From Aquabacterium sp. (lineage in GTDB: Bacteria > Pseudomonadota > Gammaproteobacteria > Burkholderiales > Burkholderiaceae_C), in the NCBI GenBank assembly GCA_023150345.1, contig JAKLLB010000001.1:62001-126000 (forward strand): DNA of 64,000 nt, in the 5' to 3' direction. A program made the translations under genes and the position numbers. The stretch's first letter is position 1. Every line of letters begins with the position of its first letter. The notes under the pieces were generated by a model. That model had not been told where the DNA came from and made no database searches. It was given only the letters and a program-made list of their open reading frames with translations. Of this stretch, positions 56,174-64,000 are shown in pieces.

Positions 56174-57525
56174 TGGACGCCGCAGCCTCGCAAACCGCAC
56201 GCGACACGGCCTACAGCCGTGGACAGGCCTACGCCGTCCTTGTTGCCATGGTTCTGGCCGCGCTGTGCCTGGACCTGGCCAAATTGCCGATGAACGTCAT
56301 GGTGGATCCGATCCGCAAGGCACTCGGCATCAGCGACGTGCAGATCAGCCTGCTGCTCGGTGCCGTGGGTGTCGTGCCCTTCGTCCTGATGAGCTTGATT
56401 GGCGGTTGGCTCAGCGACCGACTGTCGCGGCGGCGCTTGCTGTCCGTGGCCATCGCCACCTGGACGATGGGCGCCGCGATCTGTGCTTGGTCGAACAGCT
56501 TCGAGATGCTCGTGCTGGGACGCGTGGTGCTGTTCGCGGGTGCCGGCATCAAGCTGCCCGTGGCGATGACGTGGGTGAACGACGCGTTTCCGCCCGAGCA
56601 GCGTGGACGGGCCGTTGGAGCGTTCTTCGTGGTTCTGGGGTCGGGCCCGTCGCTGGCCATCATGCTGGCCGGTGTCGTCCAGCGAGCGGCCGAAGGTGGC
56701 GCCTTTGCCGCTTGGGCGGCCTTCCTTGGCCCCGAATCCTGGCGCAGCACCACCTTGCTGCTGGCGCTGCCCGGCTTGTCGATGCTGCCGCTGGTTGCCG
56801 TGTTGCACCACGGGCGCAGCCATCCTGGCCAGCGGGCCGCAGCCGAGCAGGCGTCCATGGCACCCGCCGCGCCCATGCCCCTGGGCCTGGTGGCGACCCT
56901 GGTCACCGTCGCCGCGCTGATCGTGATGGTCGACTCCGCCAGCCTGGCCTGGCTACCCACGGTTTTCACGCGCAGCTTCGGCTTCGACGCACAGGAGGCC
57001 GGCTTCACCTTCGGCGTGATCACGCTGGTGGCGGGGGGACTGGGGCCGCTGGTCGGCGGTTGGTTGGGCGATGCTCTCTACCGCCGCCACGGCTTGGTCG
57101 GACGCGTATGGCTGGCCACGGCAGCCACACTGTGCTGCGTGCCGCTGCTGACGGTGTACCTCATTCACGCGCCGGCCTGGCTCGCGGTGGCGCTCACGCT
57201 CAATGGGGCGTGCACCGTGGCTGCGCTGTCGATCACCTACGTCAACGCGCAATCGCTGCTGCCTCACCGGCATCGTGGTCTGGGCACCGGCATGATCAGC
57301 GCCGCCACGAGCATCGTGGGATCGGCGGGCCCGACGCTGGTGGCCTTGGCGTCGGAGCATCTGCTGGGCGGGCCGATGGCGCTGCCACGCTCCATCGCCC
57401 TGGTCGGCGCCGGCGGCAGCCTGCTGGCGGCGCTGGGCCTGGCGGTGTGCGCTCGTGTGTTCTTGCGACCGGAGGCGGCCGCGCCTGGCCTCAGCCGGCC
57501 TGCCGTCTCACCGGTCCATCGATGA
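56173..57525 (+). CDS. MFS transporter
   Basis: A 450-residue major facilitator with 12 membrane helices. The loop 2-3 motif is GGWLSDRLSRRRLLS, and a central charged loop follows near residues 215-240. No substrate motif is decisive. It is coupled to the cysteine hydrolase by a 1-base overlap, so it likely imports or exports that enzyme's substrate. Its last 35 bases overlap the convergent isoaspartyl-peptidase-like gene. Confidence 0.88.
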   Translation: MDAAASQTARDTAYSRGQAYAVLVAMVLAALCLDLAKLPMNVMVDPIRKALGISDVQISLLLGAVGVVPFVLMSLIGGWLSDRLSRRRLLSVAIATWTMGAAICAWSNSFEMLVLGRVVLFAGAGIKLPVAMTWVNDAFPPEQRGRAVGAFFVVLGSGPSLAIMLAGVVQRAAEGGAFAAWAAFLGPESWRSTTLLLALPGLSMLPLVAVLHHGRSHPGQRAAAEQASMAPAAPMPLGLVATLVTVAALIVMVDSASLAWLPTVFTRSFGFDAQEAGFTFGVITLVAGGLGPLVGGWLGDALYRRHGLVGRVWLATAATLCCVPLLTVYLIHAPAWLAVALTLNGACTVAALSITYVNAQSLLPHRHRGLGTGMISAATSIVGSAGPTLVALASEHLLGGPMALPRSIALVGAGGSLLAALGLAVCARVFLRPEAAAPGLSRPAVSPVHR

Positions 57526-58438
57526 ACATGGCGCTGGTGATGGTGCCCGCAGCGTCGACAACACCACGCAGCATGGCCGTGGTGTTGAAGTCGATGCACC
57601 AGCCGCCTTGCGGAGAGAGGGCGATGAGTCCGACATCGGCGCCGGCGGCCGTCAACTCACCCAGCAGGACCGTCACGGCCTCGGCAAGCGACAAGCCCCG
57701 CTGCTCGACGAGCGCGGCGAGCCGGTGACCTGCCACGCTGCGCATCAGGTGCTCGCCGCTGCCCGTGAACGACACCGCCACGCTGCGGTTGCAGGCATAG
57801 GTTCCGGCGCCCGGAATCGGTGAGTCGCCGACCCGGCCAGGCATCTTGCGTGTCAGGCCTCCAGTGGAGGTGGCGACTGCCACGTTGCCCTGCTGGTCGA
57901 GTGCCACGGCGCCCACGGTGCCCCGCTTGCTGGCGGTGCCGCCGGCAGAGACCTCCAGCCGTGGGTCCTCGCTCGGGGCAAGCGACGACCAGTAGGCATA
58001 CATCTCCGGCGTCACGAAGTGGTGCGGCGACACGAGCGTGCAACCGTGATCGCGGGCAAAGGCTTCGGCCCCGGTACCCACCAGAAGCACGTGGGGCGAA
58101 TGCTCCATGACGCTTCGCGCCGCGCGCACCGGGTTGCGGATGGTGCCGACACAGGCGACGGCCCCAGCCCGCGGGCCGCGTCCGTCCATGATGGCGGCGT
58201 CCATCTCGACCCGGCCTTCACGTGTCAGCACGGAGCCGCGCCCAGCGTTGTACAGGGGGTTGTCCTCCAGGCAGGCGACGGCCTCGGTCACCGCGTCCAG
58301 GCTGCTGCCGCCGACGCGCAAGATGTCGTGGCCCGTGCGGAGGGCATGCCGCAGGCCCTCGAGCATCTGGGGTTCGAGGCGGCCCAGGTCGCTGTCGCGG
58401 CTGAGATTGCCTGCCCCGGCATGGATGAGCATACGCAC
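57491..58438 (-). CDS. Isoaspartyl peptidase / L-asparaginase (type 2, Ntn hydrolase)
   Basis: A 315-residue plant-type asparaginase precursor. It would self-cleave before T174 in SKRGTVGAVALD to give the catalytic N-terminal threonine. N-terminal features include MLIHAGAGNLS and ACLEDNPLYNAGRGSVLTREG, and MDAAIMDG is also present. Members cleave isoaspartyl dipeptides, L-asparagine or modified amides. GTG 58438 is chosen, 8 bases after a GGAGG site; ATG 58432 is the alternative. It lies downstream of the LuxR gene in the same orientation, 128 bases away. Confidence 0.9.
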   Translation of the reverse strand: MRMLIHAGAGNLSRDSDLGRLEPQMLEGLRHALRTGHDILRVGGSSLDAVTEAVACLEDNPLYNAGRGSVLTREGRVEMDAAIMDGRGPRAGAVACVGTIRNPVRAARSVMEHSPHVLLVGTGAEAFARDHGCTLVSPHHFVTPEMYAYWSSLAPSEDPRLEVSAGGTASKRGTVGAVALDQQGNVAVATSTGGLTRKMPGRVGDSPIPGAGTYACNRSVAVSFTGSGEHLMRSVAGHRLAALVEQRGLSLAEAVTVLLGELTAAGADVGLIALSPQGGWCIDFNTTAMLRGVVDAAGTITSAMFIDGPVRRQAG

Positions 58439-58566
58439 GTGGATGACCTCCGTGGAGACCGAGCGTAGGTCCCATCGGGGGCCCCCGTCCATGGCAGGTT
58501 CCTGCCATCGACGAGGCCGCGCGGGCGACAGCCAGGCGGTCTGCCGCACGGCATCCTCGGCCCCGG

Positions 58567-59427
58567 TCAACCCATGGACAGGGACCGCAGGAAACGGTCG
58601 AACAACTGCGCCTGCGAGTGGATGCCGATCTTGGCGTAGATGTTGCGCTTGTGGTTGGTGACCGTGCCTTCCTCGATGTCCAGCACCCGGGCCATCGACT
58701 TCGCCGAGTGGCCTTTGAGCATCAGTTCGATGATGTCGCTCTCGCGCGCAGTGATCTGGCCGGGTTGCATGGCGTGGATCTGCTCGCGAAGGTCGAAGGC
58801 AGGGCGCGGTGGCGAGGCCTGTCGTCGTTGCCGGTCCCGCCGCGCGAAGTGCGCCTCCACGAAGGTCCGCACGAGGGCCTCCACGTCGGCGAAGCGGCCG
58901 CGCTCCCCGGCGTCGAAGGCCGACAGTGGCGCTTCGCGCTCGACGAACACATGCACACTGCGGCCCGGATGCAGTGGCACCACGTAACGCAGTTCGTCGA
59001 CGACGCCGGTGGCCTGGTAGTGGCGCAGGAAGTACTCGGACTGGCGGAAGTCCTCGGGCGCGATGTCGTCCAGCCTCAGCAGGCCGGTCTGGCCTTCGAC
59101 GACCGTGCGCCAGAACGGGTCGAGCAGGTACAGGCCGCTGCGGTACTGCGACATCTGGTGCATGAGGTAGTCGAGGTCGTAGTTGCTGTCGATCAGCGCC
59201 GGCTGCCGGTCAATGGCGAAGTCGAAGACGATGAAGCTGGTCAGCGGGGCCAATTCCCCCAATCCTTGGCGCAGCACATGCAGTGCGTGCGGCTCCCGCT
59301 GCGCCTGCACCAGCCGCGCCGCCCAGGACGAGGCCCATGCGAGCGGGCGTTGCAGTGGATCAGGACTCGGGAGTCGGTTGGACATGACTGGCAGACTGTA
59401 TGCCAGTCGCTCGGGAGCACGCGCCAT
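58567..59427 (-). CDS. LuxR-family regulator embedded in a peptide-processing operon
   Basis: A 286-residue transcription factor with a C-terminal LuxR helix-turn-helix (ITARESDIIELMLKGHSAKSMARVL, IEEGTVTNHKRNIYAKIGI). The N-terminal sensor domain (about 1-190) resembles the region of related regulators that lack an autoinducer motif. The ATG at 59427 overlaps the stop of the SRPBCC gene (TGATG); a second start at 59385 is possible. It would be translationally coupled to the upstream peptidase genes and may control them. Confidence 0.85.
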   Translation of the reverse strand: MARAPERLAYSLPVMSNRLPSPDPLQRPLAWASSWAARLVQAQREPHALHVLRQGLGELAPLTSFIVFDFAIDRQPALIDSNYDLDYLMHQMSQYRSGLYLLDPFWRTVVEGQTGLLRLDDIAPEDFRQSEYFLRHYQATGVVDELRYVVPLHPGRSVHVFVEREAPLSAFDAGERGRFADVEALVRTFVEAHFARRDRQRRQASPPRPAFDLREQIHAMQPGQITARESDIIELMLKGHSAKSMARVLDIEEGTVTNHKRNIYAKIGIHSQAQLFDRFLRSLSMG

Positions 59428-59942
59428 CAGCGCCGGGCCAGCACCTCGCGCAGGCGCATCAGGTGCCCGTCGATCACCGCCTGCGTGGCCGCGATGTACG
59501 TGGCGCGCTGCGCCTGAACGGCCGGCCAGTCCGTGCCGGTCTCCGGCAGGTCGAGCCAGAAGAGGTTCAGTTCCAGCGTGCAGCCCTCGGTCGCGGGGAA
59601 CAGGCGCCAATCCGCGAAGGCGGTGGTGGCACTGTCGTCGGCCAGCGCCAGGCGCAGCACGAGGCGACACTGTGGCACCAGTTCCAGGATCTCTTCCAGA
59701 CGCGTGTGCACCTGCCCGGCCGCATCGCGGCTGCTGTAGAGGGCGCGCTCGCCCACTCCGTCCTCGGGGCCGTCGACCAGGGCCTTGCCGGCGAAGCCCG
59801 GTATCCATGCTGCCCGATCGAATAGCACGGGCCACGCCACTTCCAAAGGGACCGTCAGCGCGATCCGTGCGGCATTGAAGGCCCCGAAGCCGTACGTGCC
59901 AAAGCCGTGGGGCGGTGGGTTTCGAGCGGGCGGCAGGCTCAT
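59427..59942 (-). CDS. SRPBCC (START-like) domain protein
   Basis: A 171-residue protein with an SRPBCC/polyketide-cyclase-like fold. After a short disordered Pro-rich start comes AARIALTVPLEVAWPVLFDRAAWIPGFAGKALVDGP (in blocks), then a beta-strand series ending with the helix TDWPAVQAQRATYIAATQAVIDGHL. It likely binds a hydrophobic ligand. It is coupled on both sides: start overlaps the DUF885 stop (ATGA), and its stop overlaps the LuxR start. Confidence 0.78.
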   Translation of the reverse strand: MSLPPARNPPPHGFGTYGFGAFNAARIALTVPLEVAWPVLFDRAAWIPGFAGKALVDGPEDGVGERALYSSRDAAGQVHTRLEEILELVPQCRLVLRLALADDSATTAFADWRLFPATEGCTLELNLFWLDLPETGTDWPAVQAQRATYIAATQAVIDGHLMRLREVLARR

Positions 59943-61690
59943 GCTGAGCTGCCTCCGACACCGGCCATCCACCGGTCGATCTGCGCGGCCAGCACGGGCA
60001 ATGGGTAGCCGCCGTTGACGAGCAGCGCGTCGTGGAATTGGCGTACGTCAAACGCGGCGCCCAGCCCGTCCTGCGCATGCTGGCGAATGCGCGCGATGCC
60101 GATACGCCCCATCTCGTAGGCCAGGGCCTGCGCCGGAATGTCCGCACCGTAGCGCAGCAACTCGCTCTCGATGACGCCCTCGCTTTCGACCGTCTGGGTG
60201 TGCATGAAGGCACGCGCCTGGTCAAGCGTCCAGCCCAATGCATTCAGCCCGGTGTCGACGACGAGCCGGGCCGCCATCAAGCCCTGCATCTGCGCATGGC
60301 CGTAGAGGTCGAAACCGGTCAGTGCGCCCATCTCGCAGGCCAGTTCACTGGCATAGACGGCCCAGCCTTCAACGGTGGCAGTCGAGAAGAGCAGCCGTTG
60401 CAGCGGGTGGACCAGGGGTGCCCGATCCTGGATGGACAGTTGCAGGTGGTGCCCCGGCAGCAATTCGTGGCAGATGAGGTGGCCGGCCCCGATCAGCGAG
60501 CGCCCGCCCGGGTCGCTGCCGTTGTAGCGGTAGCGGCCCACCGGATCCGCCGGTGTCGCGCGCTGGAAATAGCCGAAGGTCATGCCGTGTTCGAACGCGG
60601 GGTCGGCCCGCGTGACTGCCCAGGGCGTTGCGGGCCATCGGCCGAACCAGCGCGGCAGCAAGGCCTCCACCCGTCGCACGTGGGCGACGAAACAAGCCTC
60701 GATATCGGCAGGCGTCGCAGCCCTCCAGCGCGTGTCGGCGCGCAAGGCGCGTTCGAAGTCCCGGGCCTCGATGCCCGGCAGCAGCCGGGCGCGAAGGTCC
60801 GACTTGATCTCGTGAAGACGGTCCAGAGCCTGCAGCCCGGTCTGGTGGATGGCCTCCGGCTCCAAGTCCGTTTCGGCATGGCGTCGTATCAGGTGCCGGT
60901 AGCAGGCCTCGCCGCCGGGGTAGCGGTGCAGCCCCAGTTCGTCCGGTCCGCGCATTGCGCCGTCGCCTTCCAGGAGTTCGCAAAGCCGCTGCAGAGGCGG
61001 CAGCAATTCGCGCTGCAGGATGGCACTCACGGTCGCGCGCAAGGCTTCGCGCGCTGTCGGCGTTGTGGACGCGAGCCGATCGTCGGCCGGGAGCACGGCG
61101 GTCGACATCGTGTCGATGACGCCCTTCAGTGCCGCCCTCGCCGCCGGCACGGCAGGTGCGGCCGGGTAGACGCCGCTCGCCTGCTGACGCGAGGTGTGCG
61201 CGAGCATCTCACGCGTCAGCCGGGCATAGTCGCGCAGTAGTTCGACGTAGGCTTCGCGATCGGGCGCGCTTGCCAGAGGGTGTGCCGCGAGCGCCTGCCG
61301 TGCCTCGGCATGCAGGTCGCCGCCGCTGTAGGGCGCGACCACGAAGTCCAGCCCACGATATCGGGCGGCCTCGGCGCGGTGCGACAGGTCGACCACCAAT
61401 GCCCGGCGGAAGCTGTCCTGCTCGATGCTCAATTCCGCTGCGGGCAGGGTATCCAGGGTGTCACGTGCTTGCACGAAACAGGCCGCATCGGCGTGCAGGC
61501 GGGCTGGGTCCAGCGTCGCGAGGTGGCGTACCGGCTGGCCGGCCCCCATCGCGATTGACGGCTCCGATGCGAGGCGCCGGGCCAGCACGGCCTCAGCGGT
61601 GGCCAAGAGCCGTCCGGCCGCGTCAGCCGGCGCGCCTTCGTGCTCCGCACTCCGGTACTCGCCCATGAGGCGGCCCGCCGGGGCGCTCAT
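59939..61690 (-). CDS. DUF885 family metallohydrolase/peptidase
   Basis: A 583-residue protein of the DUF885 family, related to M3-like/collagenase-type metallopeptidases. The zinc-like motif HELLPGHH is at residues 408-415, with a downstream EGWAVYASELACEMG. No signal peptide is seen, so it is likely cytoplasmic. It starts inside the S9 peptidase stop (ATGA), implying coordinated production with that enzyme. Confidence 0.82.
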   Translation of the reverse strand: MSAPAGRLMGEYRSAEHEGAPADAAGRLLATAEAVLARRLASEPSIAMGAGQPVRHLATLDPARLHADAACFVQARDTLDTLPAAELSIEQDSFRRALVVDLSHRAEAARYRGLDFVVAPYSGGDLHAEARQALAAHPLASAPDREAYVELLRDYARLTREMLAHTSRQQASGVYPAAPAVPAARAALKGVIDTMSTAVLPADDRLASTTPTAREALRATVSAILQRELLPPLQRLCELLEGDGAMRGPDELGLHRYPGGEACYRHLIRRHAETDLEPEAIHQTGLQALDRLHEIKSDLRARLLPGIEARDFERALRADTRWRAATPADIEACFVAHVRRVEALLPRWFGRWPATPWAVTRADPAFEHGMTFGYFQRATPADPVGRYRYNGSDPGGRSLIGAGHLICHELLPGHHLQLSIQDRAPLVHPLQRLLFSTATVEGWAVYASELACEMGALTGFDLYGHAQMQGLMAARLVVDTGLNALGWTLDQARAFMHTQTVESEGVIESELLRYGADIPAQALAYEMGRIGIARIRQHAQDGLGAAFDVRQFHDALLVNGGYPLPVLAAQIDRWMAGVGGSSA

Positions 61691-63708
61691 GCCAAGGCCT
61701 CGTCGAAGAAGTCCCGCAGGGCGCGTTGGTGGAAGCGCAGCGCATGACCCTCGAACACATGCTCCTGTTCGGCGAAGACCAGGGTCTGGTGCGAGATGTC
61801 CGACTCGACCAGCAGCCGCGACATGCGCTGCAGGTTCCACTGCTGCGGAGAATCCAGCGTACCGGCCATCAGCAGCACGCGTGCGCGCTGGTCCAGGCGC
61901 TGCGGCAGAGACCACGGCTCGGCGTCCTGGTACGGTTTCGGATCGTCCTGCGGCAGGCCGAGGTATGGCTCGGAGATCAGCCCGCCCCGGGGGTCGAAGC
62001 CCGGCACGATGCAGGCTGCTGCACGGTACAGGTCCGGGGCATGGGCCAGCAGATGAAGCGCAAACAGCGCGCCCCACGAGCGGCCCAGCACGCCAACGCG
62101 CTGCGGGTCGATCCAGGGGTGACGCCGCATCAGCTGGCGCAGTGCGCCGGCCTGGTCGGCCACGACGTGGTCGATCATGCTTCGCCAGACGACGTCCTGG
62201 AAAGCCTTGGAGCGCTGTGGCGTGCCGCGCGCATCGAGCACGAGAACGAGATAGCCCGCGTCCGCCAGGGCATGGTGGAGGATGTCGTTGTCGCCACGCG
62301 GCGCGAAAGCCGTCGGGGCGGCGCGCATCTGCGGACCGCCGTAGACCCAGTGGAGCAGTGGGTACCGCCGATCGGGGTCGAAACCGGGTGGGCGGAACAG
62401 AACACCGTGCAAGGCGGTCCGGCCGTCGGCCGCGGTGACGACCACTTCCTCGGGGGCTGACCATCGCGGCCCGAGCATTTGCCCCGAGTCGGGCACCTCC
62501 AGCTGGACGAGGGGGGTGCCGTCGGCGCGGCGCAGCACGCTGCAGGGTGCGACGCAGGGTGTCGAAAAGGTGTCGACGAGGTGCGAGCCATCGGGCGAGA
62601 ACAGGACCTCATGTTCGCCGTCGCCATCTGTCAGTCGCCGGGCGGGTCCGCCGGTCAGTGGCACCCGGTACAGGTGCAAGTCGTATGGGCGCGTCCCGCT
62701 GCTGCGGGCGCGGAACCACAAGAACTCCTCGTCATACCGGACCACGTCGTGCACGACCATCTCGCCGCGTGTGAGCTGGACGAGCGGTACCGTCGGTTCG
62801 GCGTCCAGCCTGCCCAGGTACAGGTGATTCCATCCGTCGCGTTCGGACTGCCAGACATACCGCCGGTCTGGCAGCAGATCGCAGCCCGTGGGGCCGCCCC
62901 AGATGATCGGGTCCAAGCGCAGAAACGTCGCGCACTGCTCGCGCATGACCAGACGGGCGTGCGCGTGCGCTGCATCGACCAGGAACAGCTCAGCCAGATC
63001 CAGCCGCCGCGACAGGCGCAGGAGCACGACCGCGCTGGCGTCGGGCAGCCAGCCGACCAGGCGCAGGAAGTGATCCTGCATCTCGCCAAGATCGATTGGC
63101 AGCGCCGGTCCGCCATCCGTGGGAACCAGGTGGGGCATCACCAGGTCGATGGCCGTGCCGGCGCGCTGCACGCGCGGGTGGTCGACGCGCACGCCACCGT
63201 CGGCATCGAATCGCGTTCGCACATCCCGCCAGACCGCGCGCCGGTCCATTCGGCAAGCGAAAAGCCACCGACCATCGGGCGACCACGGATCGACTCCCAG
63301 GGTCTCCAGATCCCAGGCAATGGCAACGGTGGCACCCGTTGTCAGCCGACGGCCGGCCCGGCCGCCGGTGTCGCGCAAATGCAGTTCTCCCTGCTGCACC
63401 GAGGCGTACCACCGCCCGTCCGGTGACGGCGCTTCGGGCGCCGGGATCTCCGGCACGAGATAGGTCTCGCGCAGGAAGGCTCGCCCGGACATTGCTTCGG
63501 TTTGCGGGTGGCCTGACGGTGCGGTCGCGACGCGGGGCTCGGCGTCCCCGATCATGCAGACCATCGGGACCGCGGTAGCGCCAGTGCTGCGCGTCCAGCG
63601 CAACTCGCACCCGTCGGCAGACCACCGGAAGCCCGGCACCAGGTCACGGCGCAAGGCGGCAAACCGGTCCAGTGCGGCGTAGAAGTCGTTTCGGTCGCGC
63701 AGGGGCAT
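61687..63708 (-). CDS. S9-family prolyl-oligopeptidase-like peptidase
   Basis: A 673-residue serine peptidase with an N-terminal beta-propeller region (DPP IV/WD40-like, about 20-430) and C-terminal alpha/beta-hydrolase domain. The triad is inferred as S544 in GVLGRSWGALFA, D619 in AGTLDSPQQW and H650 in EQEHVFEGH. The nucleophile elbow is GRSWGA rather than the usual GxSxGG. No signal peptide is seen. Related enzymes include acylaminoacyl peptidases and lasso-peptide isopeptidases; the latter also sit next to TonB receptors. The substrate is unknown. Confidence 0.85.
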   Translation of the reverse strand: MPLRDRNDFYAALDRFAALRRDLVPGFRWSADGCELRWTRSTGATAVPMVCMIGDAEPRVATAPSGHPQTEAMSGRAFLRETYLVPEIPAPEAPSPDGRWYASVQQGELHLRDTGGRAGRRLTTGATVAIAWDLETLGVDPWSPDGRWLFACRMDRRAVWRDVRTRFDADGGVRVDHPRVQRAGTAIDLVMPHLVPTDGGPALPIDLGEMQDHFLRLVGWLPDASAVVLLRLSRRLDLAELFLVDAAHAHARLVMREQCATFLRLDPIIWGGPTGCDLLPDRRYVWQSERDGWNHLYLGRLDAEPTVPLVQLTRGEMVVHDVVRYDEEFLWFRARSSGTRPYDLHLYRVPLTGGPARRLTDGDGEHEVLFSPDGSHLVDTFSTPCVAPCSVLRRADGTPLVQLEVPDSGQMLGPRWSAPEEVVVTAADGRTALHGVLFRPPGFDPDRRYPLLHWVYGGPQMRAAPTAFAPRGDNDILHHALADAGYLVLVLDARGTPQRSKAFQDVVWRSMIDHVVADQAGALRQLMRRHPWIDPQRVGVLGRSWGALFALHLLAHAPDLYRAAACIVPGFDPRGGLISEPYLGLPQDDPKPYQDAEPWSLPQRLDQRARVLLMAGTLDSPQQWNLQRMSRLLVESDISHQTLVFAEQEHVFEGHALRFHQRALRDFFDEALA

Positions 63709-63721
63709 GCCGCTTGGTCAG

Positions 63722-64000
63722 CTAGAACCGGGTCCCCAGGCGAACTTCAAAGGTCCGCGGCGGGGCGTAGGTCTGCAGATCGTAGAAGCCCTGTGTGTAG
63801 TTCCGGTTGGACAGATAGGTCTTGTCGGTCAGGTTGCGGCCAATCAGCGACACATAGGTCTTGCCGCCGGCGAACGCGTAGCGCAGGCTGGCATTGACGA
63901 GGGTTACCGCATCTTCGCGCTCGAAGGCCGTGTTCTGGAAAGCCGGGAAGATGACGGCGCTCTGGTGGTTGACTTCGGCGCGCATCGTCAACAGGCCACT
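63722..64000 (-). CDS. TonB-dependent outer-membrane receptor, C-terminal part
   Basis: Partial: about 92 C-terminal residues of a 22-strand TonB-dependent receptor, with the rest beyond the window edge. The final strands (SLRYAFAGGKTYVSLIGRNLTDKTYL, in two blocks) end in an aromatic residue (RTFEVRLGTRF), as needed for outer-membrane insertion. It is 13 bases upstream of the S9 peptidase start in the same orientation, so it is probably the first or an early gene of that operon. Confidence 0.88.
   Translation of the reverse strand, partial: SGLLTMRAEVNHQSAVIFPAFQNTAFEREDAVTLVNASLRYAFAGGKTYVSLIGRNLTDKTYLSNRNYTQGFYDLQTYAPPRTFEVRLGTRF

Noticed and set aside
57491..64000. Lasso-peptide biosynthesis cluster
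   Set aside because: Receptor plus S9 peptidase is suggestive, but no precursor peptide, cyclase (asparagine-synthetase-like) or leader peptidase is visible in the window, so it is only raised as a comparison.
1..64000. CRISPR arrays, insertion sequences, prophage and rRNA
   Set aside because: Scanned for regularly spaced repeats, transposase or integrase motifs and rRNA; none seen. The only tandem repeat is the five-unit 12-bp array.

Overview
The window is 64 kb of dense, high-GC bacterial chromosome. It is almost certainly from a betaproteobacterium of the order Burkholderiales. The evidence is the earP-efp pair with an arginine at EF-P position 32, the small Trp-rich protein next to lgt-dnaQ, the hup / tRNA-Val / ppiD arrangement, a PAS-LuxR regulator beside scoAB, and a heterotetrameric soxBDAG cluster. 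A genus cannot be named from the sequence alone. I see no insertion sequence, prophage, CRISPR array or rRNA. Three tRNA genes are present: Val-CAC, Val-TAC and His-GTG.

Layout. From 1 to 14.6 kb: a redox protein start, dsbB, a RidA-family gene, comEC, a circularly permuted ATP-grasp gene joined by an apparent deletion to an alpha-E gene, a DUF808 membrane protein, mltB, a tightly coupled MoxR-DUF58-TgpA operon, an HDAC-like hydrolase and an MscS channel. From 14.6 to 26 kb: an orphan histidine kinase, class I fumarase, a Pat-type acetyltransferase and acetyl-CoA synthetase (its known kind of target) separated by one UPF0114 gene, a small cytochrome c, and lgt-dnaQ with a tRNA. From 26 to 37 kb: ETF-ubiquinone oxidoreductase and a divergent SDR around a long palindrome, yceH, a thioesterase and a PLP lyase-like gene, a periplasmic binding protein paired with a hybrid kinase, then a PAS-LuxR regulator and scoAB around a second palindrome. 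From 37 to 50 kb: housekeeping genes (HD-GYP protein, pyrD, rpiA, mnmC, efp-earP, uvrC, pgsA, hup, ppiD, tRNAs).

From 50 to 64 kb the content becomes accessory. A decayed VapC toxin lies next to tRNA-His. It is followed by soxGADB for sarcosine oxidation, with a divergent cysteine hydrolase and MFS transporter that could feed sarcosine into it. The last segment is a co-oriented, mostly overlapping minus-strand cluster: TonB-dependent receptor, S9 peptidase, DUF885 hydrolase, SRPBCC protein, LuxR regulator and isoaspartyl-peptidase-like enzyme. It looks like a self-contained system for taking up and dismantling an unusual peptide or amide. This cluster and the ATP-grasp/alpha-E deletion are the points most worth following up.

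All functions are assigned from protein sequence features by eye. No database search was run.
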